The position numbers and the translations under genes are program-made. Below the pieces are notes generated by a model. It was not told where the DNA came from. It ran no database searches and was given only the letters and a program-made list of their open reading frames with translations. This document shows positions 19,041-28,570 of a stretch of 64,000 nt of DNA, piece by piece (positions within the stretch are counted from its first letter, which is position 1; each line of letters begins with the position of its first letter). The DNA is taken from contig JAFGWU010000065.1 of assembly GCA_016936975.1 (NCBI GenBank), positions 1 to 64,000 on the forward strand. Reading direction: 5' to 3'. This stretch comes from Bacteroidales bacterium (GTDB taxonomy: Bacteria > Bacteroidota > Bacteroidia > Bacteroidales > GCA-2748055).

Positions 19041-20882
19041 CTAATCTTCATAAAGCACCGCGTGAAGTTTATACAGGGTATCAACCGGCATTTTGGTCAC
19101 TTTCCGGTCGTAGGTCATCAATCCGTTTACCTCCCCCTCCACATCGGTAGTCTGGGTATAAACTGCTGCAGAAAGTCCCTTTTGCCTCATCATCTCAACA
19201 ATCTGATTGAATTTGTAAATGTATTTCTCAAGGAGCTCCTCTGCCGAATGGTAAGTCTGGTATCCCCAATTCCGCATCTCAGGATTCCACAGGTGGCCCT
19301 GAACGGGGAATCCAATCCCACCGTATTCACCGACCACCGAAGCCATCTCCCTGCTAACCGGGGGGACATGAACCTCCGTATGATAGCTGTGGATATCGTA
19401 AATATCCCCGCATGCCCTCAGCGACCAACCGCTGGCAGCATTGACCAGCCGGGTGGGATCGTATGATTTTATCATCTCCGAAATCCGGCAGGTGGCATAT
19501 TGTCCCCATCCTTCATTGAAGGGAACCCAGATCACTATGGAGGGATGGTTGTAATGCAAGTCAATCATCCGCCTCATCTCCCACTCGAAATGGGCTGTAA
19601 CTTCCTGGTTGCGGTTCAGATCTTCCCCATCCCATGGAACAAATTCCGGACTTTCTGCTCCCCGGTCACCTTCAGGCGGCAGAACAACCATCCCCGAAGG
19701 CATATCCTGCCATACCATGATCCCCAGCCTGTCGCACCAGTAATACCAGCGGTCAGGCTCGACCTTGATATGCTTACGGATCATGTTAAATCCCATTTTT
19801 TTGGTAATCTCTATGTCATAGCGCATGGCTTCGTCCGACGGGGGGGTATGCAGACCGTCGGGCCACCATCCCTGATCTAGGGTTCCATAGTGGAACAGGG
19901 GACGGTTATTCAGGTGAAGAACCATGTTCCCGTTCCTGTCACCCAGACTAATCTTACGCATCCCGAAATAGCTCTTCACCTCATCCAGAATCTCCCCCCT
20001 GTTGTTCTTCAGCACCAGTGTCATGTCATAAAGAAACGGATCGTCCGGTGACCACCATTTCGGATTGTTCAGGAGAATATCAACCTGTTTACCGGGAAGA
20101 ACGGTGGTCTGAGCAACCTCAGACACTTTATCAAAGACCGAGACGGTAACCTGGTAATCGTCCCTTGACGGATTCTTCAGGATCGGGATCACCGATACAA
20201 GGTTCCGGTCGATATCCGGGATGATTTTTACTTCACCCAGCGATGCTTCCCCTGAAACCGGCTCAAGCCATACGGTTTGCCATATGCCGCTTACCGGTGT
20301 ATACCAGATCCCCTCCTGGGGCATCTGTTGCTTCCCCCTGGCCTGGGAGGCAGAGCTGGAAGGATCATCCACCCCCACCACGATTTCCTGTTTTCCCCTC
20401 TCCTTCAAAAAATCAGTAATATCCATTGAGAACCGATCATACGCTCCCTTATGCGAACCGGTATAGGCCCCGTTGATCCAGACAGCGGCATGCCAGTCGA
20501 CCGCCTCAAAATGAAGCCGTATCCTCCTGCCATACCATGAAGCGGGAATCTCAAATTGGCGACGGTACCAGAGCCGGTCGTCCGGCAACATCGGCCGACC
20601 CACACCGGAGAGGAGCGATTCAATACAAAAAGGAACCAGTATAGATCCTTCATATTTCCCAGGCATTTCAGAAGCTCTCGGTTGCAGGGTATAATCCCAT
20701 AATCCGTTAAGATTCAACCATTCGCTCCGTTCAAACTGCGGACGAGGGTATTCCGGCCAGAGGTTAGCGGGAGTGACCGTCCCGGCCCATGGAGTCATCA
20801 TTTTTCCCGGTATAGGGGAATAGCGCTGTGTGTAAGCGGTTATAGACAAACATAACGCTATTGGAAGAAAAGCCTTTTTCAT
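19041..20882 (-). CDS. GH2-family glycoside hydrolase
   Basis: Retaining beta-glycosidase of family GH2 (beta-galactosidase, beta-glucuronidase or alpha-L-arabinopyranosidase type). It has a signal peptide (MKKAFLPIALCLSITAYTQ), a sugar-binding jelly-roll domain (about 45-215), an immunoglobulin-like domain (about 220-310) and a TIM barrel (about 315-613). The acid/base Glu is in VPFNEGWGQ and the nucleophile Glu in VVGEYGG. At 613 residues it is a short GH2 without C-terminal accessory domains. It converges on the HTCS gene and has its own promoter, so it is probably transcribed apart from the susC operon. Confidence 0.9.
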   Translation of the reverse strand: MKKAFLPIALCLSITAYTQRYSPIPGKMMTPWAGTVTPANLWPEYPRPQFERSEWLNLNGLWDYTLQPRASEMPGKYEGSILVPFCIESLLSGVGRPMLPDDRLWYRRQFEIPASWYGRRIRLHFEAVDWHAAVWINGAYTGSHKGAYDRFSMDITDFLKERGKQEIVVGVDDPSSSASQARGKQQMPQEGIWYTPVSGIWQTVWLEPVSGEASLGEVKIIPDIDRNLVSVIPILKNPSRDDYQVTVSVFDKVSEVAQTTVLPGKQVDILLNNPKWWSPDDPFLYDMTLVLKNNRGEILDEVKSYFGMRKISLGDRNGNMVLHLNNRPLFHYGTLDQGWWPDGLHTPPSDEAMRYDIEITKKMGFNMIRKHIKVEPDRWYYWCDRLGIMVWQDMPSGMVVLPPEGDRGAESPEFVPWDGEDLNRNQEVTAHFEWEMRRMIDLHYNHPSIVIWVPFNEGWGQYATCRISEMIKSYDPTRLVNAASGWSLRACGDIYDIHSYHTEVHVPPVSREMASVVGEYGGIGFPVQGHLWNPEMRNWGYQTYHSAEELLEKYIYKFNQIVEMMRQKGLSAAVYTQTTDVEGEVNGLMTYDRKVTKMPVDTLYKLHAVLYED

Positions 20883-20907
20883 GTTTGTTTTTTATTTGTC
20901 ATTTATA

Positions 20908-20937
20908 CAAAGATACTGGCAATTGCAAATATAACAA
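20908..20937 (-). promoter_or_regulatory. Promoter of the GH2 gene
   Basis: On the minus strand, TTG (20935-20937) and TATCTTTG (20908-20915) are separated by 19 bp, matching the Bacteroidota -33/-7 arrangement. The -7 box is 25 bp before the start codon. Confidence 0.75.
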
Positions 20938-21124
20938 TGGGAACAGATAATGAAATCACTTGTGTAAAATCTAACAAAATCATACAACCTTTTACCAGCT
21001 ATCACTGTATATATATTATCTTGCATGCTTTTTGCGGATTAATCATGCAGATGAGCAAAACATTATTCATTCATTTACGAATTCAGGAAGGCATTAAAAT
21101 ATAACCGGAGAAGGATGCGTATAA

Positions 21125-24100
21125 ATGAAATTATTAAAAGCAATTTTCATATTTGTATTTTCTACCTGGCTTGCAGGGATTCCCATTGCTGATGCACAGG
21201 TTGTCATCAATGAAGTATGTGCCTCAAATTCTGATCTGATTTCAGATATTGATGGTAATTTCAGTGATTGGATAGAGATTGTTAATACCGGTAGTGAATC
21301 GATTAATCTTGAAGGTCATGCTTTTTCAGATGACAGAAGAAGTACCTCACCATGGTTGTTCCCTGAATATTTAATGAATCCCGGTGAGTACCTGGTTGTG
21401 TTTGCTTCCGGTAAGGATATCAGTACCCCGCCCACTAATTGGAAAACGTTGGTAAATCCGGGCGATATATGGAGGTATCATTTGCCCTCATCCAATATAT
21501 CCGGATGGAGGGACGCCGGGTTTGATGACGGTTCATGGCATCAGGGTCCGGGAGGAGTAGGGTACAGCGACGGGGATGATGCCACCACCATCTCCTCCAC
21601 CATTGCCGTTTATATGCGGATACGTTTCACCATTGCCGATATTTCCAAAATTGAAGCCGCCGTGCTTCATATGGACTACGACGACGGATTTGTGGCTTAT
21701 ATCAACGGTATTGAAGTCGGAAGGGCAAATCTTAACGGCATTCCCCCCGACTACAACACATTTACCACGGTTGACAGAGAAGCCCTGATGTATACTGGCG
21801 GTAAACCGGAACGTTATGATATTGACAATCCTGCTTCTGTTTTTCAGAATGGGGAAAACGTCCTTGCGGTTGAAGTTCATAATGTCTCGGAGACCTCATC
21901 CGACCTCAGCTCCATACCGTTTCTTTCGGTTTTATCACAGGCGGAATCCGGATCCCCTCCTCCTGATATCCTTGAATTATCTGCCAACACCTTCCATACA
22001 AATTTCAGGCTGGATGCCGACGGAGATTCGTTGTATCTCTCTGATCCTACTGGCAGTATTATAGATTCATTCTTTGTCTCCTGGCAGTTCCCGAACCACT
22101 CCTTTGGAAGACAGCCCGGCAATTACATGGATTGGTATCTTTTTGAAATCCCGACACCCGGTGCCGAAAACAGTACCGTTCCCTACCTGGGATACTCCCG
22201 TAATAACCTGCACTTCTCCAGGGAAGGCGGACGATTTACCAATCCGTTTCAACTGGTCCTGACACCGGACAACCCGGGGGATCCGATTTACTATTCGACG
22301 GATGGAAGTGAACCGGGTACCGGCTCAATTCTTTACAATAGTCCGATAACGATAAACGGGAACACCGTAATAAGGGCATCTATTATAAAAGAAAATTACC
22401 TTCCCGGAAGACCTGTCACTCATACCTATATTACAGGTTTACATGCAGGACTTCCGGTTGTTTCGGTTTCAACCGACCCCTATAACCTCTGGGATTATTA
22501 TTACGGCATTTATGTTGAGGGTCCGAATGCACAACCAGACAATCCCCATTTCGGGGCTAATTACTGGCAGGATTGGGAACGGCCGGCACATATTGAAATG
22601 GTTGATGATAAAGATTCCCTTGCATTCAGCATCGATGCAGGAATAAAGATTTACGGCGCATGGACCCGTGCACATCCTCAAAAATCCCTTTCAGTTTTCG
22701 CCAGGGCGGAATACGGGGACAGAAAAGTGGCATATAAACTATTTGAAGATAAACCGATTGATGAATTCGAGGCTTTTATCCTTCGGAACTCCGGCAACGA
22801 CTGGTTCGGGCAGTATAACGAATCCGGAAGCATGTTCCGGGATGCGTTCATGACCACCCTGACCCGAGATATGGCCATTGAACGTCAGGCCATTCGCCAG
22901 GCTGTCGTTTATATTAACGGCGAATACTGGGGAATCCATAATATCAGGGAGAAAATTAATGAGCATTTCATAGCATCCAATGCAGGGATCGATCCGGATA
23001 GAGTTGAGCTAATGGAAAACAATCAGCAGGTGATTCAGGGCTCAGGGCAGCATTATGCAGAGCTGATAGACTTTGTGAGCATCAATAACCTGGCTTATGA
23101 AGGGAATTACAACCATGTAAAACAACAGATCGATATCAGGAACTTCATCAATTATGAAGTGGCACAGATCTTTTTCGATAACAGGGACTGGCCCGGAAAT
23201 AACATCAAGTACTGGCGACCCGACTACGATAATGGAAGATGGCGATGGATCATCTACGATACCGATTTCGGATTCGGCCTCTGGGACAGAAATAAAGTAT
23301 CCTACAATACCCTGCAGTTTGCACTGGAACCCTACAACACGGAATGGCCGAACCCATCCTGGGCAACCCTCCTCCTGAGAAAACTGGTAACCAATGAAAC
23401 ATTTAAGAATTTATTTATCAACACCTTTGCCGACCGGATCAATACAGTATTCAAATCTTCTGAAACAAGCTGGCTGATTGATGAATTCAGGCTAAATATT
23501 TTTGATGAAATGCAAAACCATGCGGAACGGTGGGGAGGTTATCATCAAAACTGGGTTAACCGGATCAATGATATGGAATATTTTGGAAATCAAAGACCCG
23601 GGATAATGCGGAATCATATACAGACAACATTCGGACTGGGAGGAATACATTTTTTAACGTTGAATATGTCAAATAAAGAGGCAGGAATAATCCGGCTTAA
23701 TTCATTATTGCTTGACGAATTTCCCTGGACCGGCCTCTACTTCGAGGATGTACCCGTTGAAGTTACGGCTGTTTCCTCCCCTGGATATATTTTTACAGGG
23801 TGGTCGGGTGATATCAATTCAACGGAATCCCATATAAGCATAGACATGAATGCGGCAAAATCACTGACCGCTAATTTTCAGGCAGATCCAGATCCTTCTC
23901 CTGCAGGAATTATCATCAATGAAGTATGTTTTTCTCCTGACTCCCTGAATTCCACTGAAGATTGGATCGAGCTTTACAACACCGGCGACCAGTATGTGGA
24001 TCTTTCTGGCTGGCTTATTAAAGATGGGGATGATAGTCATATCTATTCCATACTAAAAGGAACCATTCTGGAACCTCATGGATATCATGTTCTTTGCAGG

Positions 24101-24673
24101 AACCGGTATAAATTCAGGGCCATACATTCTGAGGTGGATGATCATGAAGGAAATCTCGGATTCGGATTCAGCAGTCTTGGGGATGTGGTCAGGTTGTTCA
24201 ACAGCGACAACGAGTTGGTGAACCTGGTCTCATATGGGGTGAACACACCCTGGCCCGTAATCAGACCGGGCAGTGGTTTTACTTTATCCCTGCTGTCTCC
24301 TGATCTGGATAATTTCATGGCCTCATCCTGGTCTGTTTCCGATGAGAAGTACGGTACTCCCGGCAGAAAAAATTTCGACGACCCTGTCAATACAATACCG
24401 GAAAACAGTAAGGAGTTGGCCCCTCTTCTTCAGTGCTTCCCTAATCCCTTTCATCACTCCACAAGGATTATGTTCCATACCGTCGGATTTCAGCCTGTCA
24501 GGCTCTCTGTGTTCGACATGAAAGGAAGTGTGTTGGAGATCCTGTTGGATGGCAATCTTGAATCAGGGGATCACGAGCTGGTATGGACCCCGGCAATCTC
24601 CGGCGGTGTTTACATCCTCAGGCTGGAGACCCCGGAACTGGTGCAAACATTACGGATGGTTAAAGTGAATTGA
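21125..24673 (+). CDS. Secreted CotH-kinase-domain protein with lamin-tail domains
   Basis: Large secreted multidomain protein. Signal peptide (1-25), first lamin-tail domain (about 26-85, INEVCASNSD), a jelly-roll-like segment (about 100-260), a chitobiase C-terminal-like beta domain (about 370-435, YYSTDGSEPGTGS), a CotH-kinase domain (about 440-790) with KIYGAWTRAHPQKSL, INGEYWGIHNIREKINEHF and WIIYDTDFGFG, an InlB-type repeat (about 865-920, GYIFTGWSGDI), a second lamin-tail (about 930-1050, INEVCFSPDSL) and a type IX sorting domain at the end. CotH domains in spore coats are protein kinases; the role of surface versions in this phylum is not settled. It is not clearly cotranscribed with the glycan genes. 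Confidence 0.85.
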   Translation: MKLLKAIFIFVFSTWLAGIPIADAQVVINEVCASNSDLISDIDGNFSDWIEIVNTGSESINLEGHAFSDDRRSTSPWLFPEYLMNPGEYLVVFASGKDISTPPTNWKTLVNPGDIWRYHLPSSNISGWRDAGFDDGSWHQGPGGVGYSDGDDATTISSTIAVYMRIRFTIADISKIEAAVLHMDYDDGFVAYINGIEVGRANLNGIPPDYNTFTTVDREALMYTGGKPERYDIDNPASVFQNGENVLAVEVHNVSETSSDLSSIPFLSVLSQAESGSPPPDILELSANTFHTNFRLDADGDSLYLSDPTGSIIDSFFVSWQFPNHSFGRQPGNYMDWYLFEIPTPGAENSTVPYLGYSRNNLHFSREGGRFTNPFQLVLTPDNPGDPIYYSTDGSEPGTGSILYNSPITINGNTVIRASIIKENYLPGRPVTHTYITGLHAGLPVVSVSTDPYNLWDYYYGIYVEGPNAQPDNPHFGANYWQDWERPAHIEMVDDKDSLAFSIDAGIKIYGAWTRAHPQKSLSVFARAEYGDRKVAYKLFEDKPIDEFEAFILRNSGNDWFGQYNESGSMFRDAFMTTLTRDMAIERQAIRQAVVYINGEYWGIHNIREKINEHFIASNAGIDPDRVELMENNQQVIQGSGQHYAELIDFVSINNLAYEGNYNHVKQQIDIRNFINYEVAQIFFDNRDWPGNNIKYWRPDYDNGRWRWIIYDTDFGFGLWDRNKVSYNTLQFALEPYNTEWPNPSWATLLLRKLVTNETFKNLFINTFADRINTVFKSSETSWLIDEFRLNIFDEMQNHAERWGGYHQNWVNRINDMEYFGNQRPGIMRNHIQTTFGLGGIHFLTLNMSNKEAGIIRLNSLLLDEFPWTGLYFEDVPVEVTAVSSPGYIFTGWSGDINSTESHISIDMNAAKSLTANFQADPDPSPAGIIINEVCFSPDSLNSTEDWIELYNTGDQYVDLSGWLIKDGDDSHIYSILKGTILEPHGYHVLCRNRYKFRAIHSEVDDHEGNLGFGFSSLGDVVRLFNSDNELVNLVSYGVNTPWPVIRPGSGFTLSLLSPDLDNFMASSWSVSDEKYGTPGRKNFDDPVNTIPENSKELAPLLQCFPNPFHHSTRIMFHTVGFQPVRLSVFDMKGSVLEILLDGNLESGDHELVWTPAISGGVYILRLETPELVQTLRMVKVN

Positions 24674-24739
24674 ATCCTTATCGTTTATCTAGAAAAAACA
24701 GAAATCCGCCCGCGGACTGCTTAGTTTTTCGAGGACCCA

Positions 24740-24774
24740 CGAAAATCTAATCTGCCGCAGGCGGAAGATTTTCG
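24740..24774. terminator. Hairpin at the convergent end of CotH and SDH genes
   Basis: Outer arms CGAAAATCT / AGATTTTCG (9 bp) enclose an inner near-palindrome TCTGCC-GCA-GGCGGA. It overlaps the last codons of the minus-strand gene and lies 67 bp after the CotH stop, as expected for a bidirectional end signal. No long T-tract on either strand. Confidence 0.5.
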
Positions 24775-25916
24775 GGACTGTCGACTGCCGACCGGACTTT
24801 GAACTCCACCCCCCGCTCCCTGAGGTGGTGCATTAGGAAAGTAAAATTCTCTTCTGTCACACCTACCTTTTCCGGGGGCAGTACACCTTTTTCCTTTATC
24901 ATTCCCCTGAGAACCAAATTCACAACCCCCGTACAGCTGTAGCCTGTTGTGCGCGCCATCGACAGGGTATCCGTCACGGGATCATACTCATCGTACAGTT
25001 CATATTGGCAGGTTTTAGACTCCCCTTCCTCCTTTCCCTCAATTATGATTCGCATGATCGTAAACTCCCTCTCCCCTTTTTCCAGTTTCCACCTAGGAAA
25101 GAGCAGTCGGGCAGTCAGGTCGACGGGACTGATCATGGTCCCGTTCAATTCAATGGGTTCATGGGAGAAATAGCCTAAATCCCTCAAAGCCCTGATGTAG
25201 TTAATTGTCCCGGGATACCTCAGGGTTTTCTCCACCATGTCCGGAATATGGGGCATGGTTTTAAGGAGCGACCGCAGACCGTCGGAGTTCCATTCTTCCA
25301 GGGTCCCGATCCGCTCAAATTCGACGAGCTCCGCATCGGAAAGGGCCGGTTTAACCACCTCTTTCCCGCTTATCCTGAAACGGGCCGGCCTGGTATACTC
25401 TTCAATGCAATCGATCGGTGACCAGGAAGATTTATATTCCAGGGGCCAACCTCTTCTGACCGGCAATCCTCCCACGACGCATTTATAGGAATGTACCTCC
25501 ATCCGTTTATCATGGTATCCCAGGATGGTGTTGCAGATACCTGGGGCCACACCCATATCAGCCACTGCCGTTACCCCTTTCGTTCTTGCCAGGGCATCAA
25601 GTTCCATAAAATCCTCCGGACAGAAGGAGATATCCACCAGGTTTCGTCCCAAACCAATCACATTTTCCATAACTTTAAAACCGAGGGAACCGGGAGCCGC
25701 ACCCACCACGATATCCGCGTGTTTCAGAAGGGGTCTGAGTACTCTGCGGTCTGTAAAATCAGCCTGCCGGGTTTCCAGGTCAGCCTCTTCTTCCAGTAAC
25801 ATCAGGTTATCCCGGTTGAGATCCACAGCGGTTACAGCATTCCCCGATTTTTTAAGGTCAATGGCAATGGCTCTTCCAACAAGCCCTGCCCCGAGAACAA
25901 CAATCCTTGCTTCCAT
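24747..25916 (-). CDS. Saccharopine dehydrogenase-family oxidoreductase
   Basis: NAD(P)-dependent oxidoreductase. The N-terminus has a Rossmann motif (VVLGAGLVGRAIAIDL, GxGxxG), followed by ADMGVAPGICNTILGY, which occurs in lysine 6-dehydrogenase-like and carboxynorspermidine-type members of the saccharopine dehydrogenase superfamily. At 389 residues it is typical. It starts 10 bp after the kynureninase stop, so the two are almost certainly one operon. The natural substrate is unknown; an amino-acid-derived imine or semialdehyde linked to tryptophan or lysine breakdown is inferred from the neighbour. Some relatives are annotated lysine 6-dehydrogenase, which would be a competing name. Confidence 0.85.
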   Translation of the reverse strand: MEARIVVLGAGLVGRAIAIDLKKSGNAVTAVDLNRDNLMLLEEEADLETRQADFTDRRVLRPLLKHADIVVGAAPGSLGFKVMENVIGLGRNLVDISFCPEDFMELDALARTKGVTAVADMGVAPGICNTILGYHDKRMEVHSYKCVVGGLPVRRGWPLEYKSSWSPIDCIEEYTRPARFRISGKEVVKPALSDAELVEFERIGTLEEWNSDGLRSLLKTMPHIPDMVEKTLRYPGTINYIRALRDLGYFSHEPIELNGTMISPVDLTARLLFPRWKLEKGEREFTIMRIIIEGKEEGESKTCQYELYDEYDPVTDTLSMARTTGYSCTGVVNLVLRGMIKEKGVLPPEKVGVTEENFTFLMHHLRERGVEFKVRSAVDSPENLPPAAD

Positions 25917-25926
25917 GAGGGTACAT

Positions 25927-27213
25927 TCAGGTTACTGACATTTTCTCTTTTGTATACCGTTTGAACCAACCATTCTCCACGATATCCTTCAGCTGTTTTA
26001 CGGCCAGAAAAAGGTCAAGGTAGGTGGTGTAAAGAGGTGCTACGCCAAGACGTATGTTATTGGGCTCCCTGAAGTCGGGTATAATCAGGGCTTCTCCCAC
26101 TTCCCGATCCATCAGCGCATTACAGATTCGAAAGGCCTCTGCATGTTTCAGGGTCACGTGAGAACCCCGTTTTTGCGATTCAACGGGCGAACCCAGTCTG
26201 AACCCTGCTGGCACCAGCCACTCTTTGGCCAGCATGATCAAGTAATCGGTCTGGTCCGTACTTTTTTTCCGTATGGCGGTCATCCCGGCTTCAATGGTAA
26301 TATCAAGACCGGGCTCAAGTGCCGATTGAGACAGCAATGGCGGGGACCCTGCAAGAAACTTTTTCATACCCGCTGCAGGCTTATAGGTCATTCCGAATTT
26401 AAATGGATCATCCTGTCCGAACCAGCCCCGGACGGGACTTTCAATCTGCTCCTGCAGATCTTTTCTGACAAAAAGAAAAGCGGGGGCCCCGGGCCCGGCA
26501 TTCAGATATTTATAGGTACACCCCACTGCTAAATCAACATTGGCATTTCTGAGATAGATCGGAACCGCACCAACCGAATGGCTCAAATCCCATATAACAA
26601 GTGCTCCTTCCATGTGAGCAAGGTCGGTCACCGCTTTCATATCGTACATATAAGCACTTTTAAAAGCCACATGCGACAGGGTTACCAGGGCCGTTTTTTT
26701 GCCGATTATCCTCAGCATTTCATGCATTTCTACATTCACCCCGTCGGAAGATTTCATCAATCGCAGGATGTGCTGATTCCCGAATTGCTTGATAAGACCC
26801 TGAATGACATACAGATCAGATGGAAAATTCATATCATCCGATACAATCTCAGTCCTGTTCTTCCGCATTTTTAAGGCAGCAAAGACCAGCTTGTAGAGGT
26901 TTATGGAAGTGGAGTCGCAGACAATAACCTCATCGGGGTGCGCCCCCACAATCTGTGCAATTTTCTTCCCGAGTCTCGACGACTGTTCATACCAACCCTC
27001 ATTCCAGCTCCTTATTAAACGGTCACCCCATTCATCGGCGATAACACTTTTCAGTCGACTGGCCGTAACCCGTGGCAACCTTCCCAGTGAATTTCCATCA
27101 AGGTAAATAAGCGATGGATCGGTAATCATAAACCGATCCCTGAATCCCTTAAGCGGATCTTCCCTGTCAAGCTGATTGGCATAACCGATGCTAAATTTGT
27201 TGTGCTGGTCCAT
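25927..27213 (-). CDS. kynU: Kynureninase
   Basis: PLP-dependent hydrolase cleaving kynurenine (or 3-hydroxykynurenine) to anthranilate (or 3-hydroxyanthranilate) and alanine. Family features are YLDGNSLGRLP near residue 35, DDMNFPSDLYV, the Asp in ALVIWDLSHSVGA that contacts the PLP ring nitrogen, and the Schiff-base lysine in GCTYKYLNAGPGAP. Length of 428 residues is normal. It is first in a two-gene operon with the saccharopine-dehydrogenase-family gene. No tryptophan dioxygenase or formamidase lies in this window, so the source of kynurenine is not shown. Upstream is a phased repeat array. Confidence 0.93.
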   Translation of the reverse strand: MDQHNKFSIGYANQLDREDPLKGFRDRFMITDPSLIYLDGNSLGRLPRVTASRLKSVIADEWGDRLIRSWNEGWYEQSSRLGKKIAQIVGAHPDEVIVCDSTSINLYKLVFAALKMRKNRTEIVSDDMNFPSDLYVIQGLIKQFGNQHILRLMKSSDGVNVEMHEMLRIIGKKTALVTLSHVAFKSAYMYDMKAVTDLAHMEGALVIWDLSHSVGAVPIYLRNANVDLAVGCTYKYLNAGPGAPAFLFVRKDLQEQIESPVRGWFGQDDPFKFGMTYKPAAGMKKFLAGSPPLLSQSALEPGLDITIEAGMTAIRKKSTDQTDYLIMLAKEWLVPAGFRLGSPVESQKRGSHVTLKHAEAFRICNALMDREVGEALIIPDFREPNNIRLGVAPLYTTYLDLFLAVKQLKDIVENGWFKRYTKEKMSVT

Positions 27214-27259
27214 TTAAAAAAGATTTCTTTTCTAATATGTGTTAAAAATAAAGGTTTCT

Positions 27260-27289
27260 CAAAATAAACTTTTCATTTATAAGAAACAA
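27260..27289 (-). promoter_or_regulatory. Probable promoter of kynU
   Basis: Minus-strand TTG (27287-27289) and TTATTTTG (27260-27267) are 19 bp apart. The -7 box differs from TAnnTTTG at one position. It is 46 bp upstream of the kynU start. Confidence 0.5.
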
Positions 27290-27383
27290 TTCATCAGATG
27301 CATAAGAAATACAGAATTTCTCTGCAATTAATGAACGGACATCTGAGAAGAAAAAGAAAGAATGCCATCCGAAAAAGGTAAGA

Positions 27384-27567
27384 TGACCTGTTACAGGGGC
27401 AGAATATCATCTCGCATTAAAAAAATGTGAGATGACAGTTTAAATATGTGAGTCGACAATGAAATATGTCATGTTACAAAGACAAAATGTCGTTTTACAT
27501 TAAAAAAGTAAGCGCTGACGATAAAAAAATGCGATTTGACAATTTCGTGAAATAATCGTGTTTTACA
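27384..27567. repeat. Array of 12-bp TGT-N6-ACA-like units at 21-bp pitch
   Basis: Units start at 27384, 27405, 27426, 27447, 27467, 27488, 27509 and 27530, with a looser one at 27556. The four central units are exact TGT-N6-ACA (TGTGAGATGACA, TGTGAGTCGACA, TGTCATGTTACA, TGTCGTTTTACA); the others match partly. Spacers of 8-9 bp are mostly A-rich. A 20-21 bp step is two DNA turns, so all units face the same side of the helix. No reading frame crosses it. It lies between the SMP-30 gene's 3' end and the kynU promoter. It could be cooperative operator sites, curved DNA or a degenerate iteron-like element. Confidence 0.7.
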
Positions 27568-27568
27568 A

Positions 27569-28525
27569 TCATTTTAAATTGACCTTTAATACAGTTGAAC
27601 GGGCGGTAATATAAAGCTCCTTCTCCCTGGGGCCAAAGGCAAGATTGGTTGGTGATTCCGGTAATTCAATCCTTCCCAGGTATTTTCCGTCGGGATCAAT
27701 AATCAGAACGCCTCCCGGCCCGGTAACAAACAGGTTCCCGTTGCGGTCCACTCTCATCCCGTCGGGCCCTCCTTTAAGCGAGGGATCAGGAGCGGTAAAA
27801 AACCTGGACTTTCCCGTAGCCTCTCCTTTCTCATCCAACATATACCTGAGCCAGAACACATCACGTGACGCTCCGTTCGGTCCGGCTGGTTCAAAATTCG
27901 CCACGTAAAGATAATCCTCCTCAGATGAAAGGGCAATGCCATTTGGCCATGAAAGCGTACTGTCGATGAGCATCACCTCGCCATCCTTAATCATGAAAAC
28001 CCCGTTGAAGTCAATTTCTCTGGAAGGATCATCGTTGCCCTGAGGTAATCCATAGGGCGGATCCGTAAAATAAATCACTCCTGAAGAGGATATGCAGAGG
28101 TCATTGGGACTGTTGAAGCGGGCCCCTTTAAATCGGTCTGCAATGGTTTGAAGTGCACCCTCCCGCGAGAAACCGGTTATGGAGCGGCTGCCGTGTTCGC
28201 AGGCAATGACAGTTCCGTCCCTGGTTACGATGAGTCCGTTTGAATTGCCGCTTGGTTCACGGAACACCTCAAAATTCCTGCCTTTCATCATATATATCCT
28301 GTTTGCAGGGATATCACTGAAAAGCAGGAATCCATCTCCATACCAGGCCGGACCCTCTGTAAACTGAAAATTCACCCCCATACGCTCAACAATGGCATCT
28401 TTCGGTACAACTTCGTAAAATGCATCCGATTCAGCATGAAGGGTCCCAACGTTCAGATCGGTTTGATTACGGTTGCAGGCCAGAAAAATGAAGAGCAAAA
28501 ACGGAAAAATGAGATGGTTTTTCAT
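27569..28525 (-). CDS. SMP-30/gluconolactonase-like lipoprotein
   Basis: Six-bladed beta-propeller of the SMP-30/gluconolactonase/LRE family, usually a calcium- or zinc-dependent lactonase. The chosen start (MKNHLIFPFLLFIFLAC) gives a lipoprotein signal; a longer reading from 28573 would add residues before it. Family features: EGPAWYGDGFLLFSD with the metal-binding Glu near the N-terminus, FNSPNDLCISSSGVIYFTDPPYG with the Asn/Asp ligand region, WPNGIALSSEEDYLYVA, and GGPDGMRVDRNGNLFVTG with the catalytic-site Asp. About 318 residues, normal length. It stands alone on the minus strand. A TAAATTTG box at 28571-28578 may be its -7 element. Substrate is unknown; sugar lactone hydrolysis fits the sugar-rich setting. 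Confidence 0.88.
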   Translation of the reverse strand: MKNHLIFPFLLFIFLACNRNQTDLNVGTLHAESDAFYEVVPKDAIVERMGVNFQFTEGPAWYGDGFLLFSDIPANRIYMMKGRNFEVFREPSGNSNGLIVTRDGTVIACEHGSRSITGFSREGALQTIADRFKGARFNSPNDLCISSSGVIYFTDPPYGLPQGNDDPSREIDFNGVFMIKDGEVMLIDSTLSWPNGIALSSEEDYLYVANFEPAGPNGASRDVFWLRYMLDEKGEATGKSRFFTAPDPSLKGGPDGMRVDRNGNLFVTGPGGVLIIDPDGKYLGRIELPESPTNLAFGPREKELYITARSTVLKVNLK

Positions 28526-28570
28526 TTTGATGGTTTTATTCTTAAACACTTCAACGTAAATCCGGTTCAA

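Noticed and set aside
27363-27567. CRISPR array
   Set aside because: Units are short and degenerate, the spacers are 8-9 bp and A-rich, and no cas gene is present.
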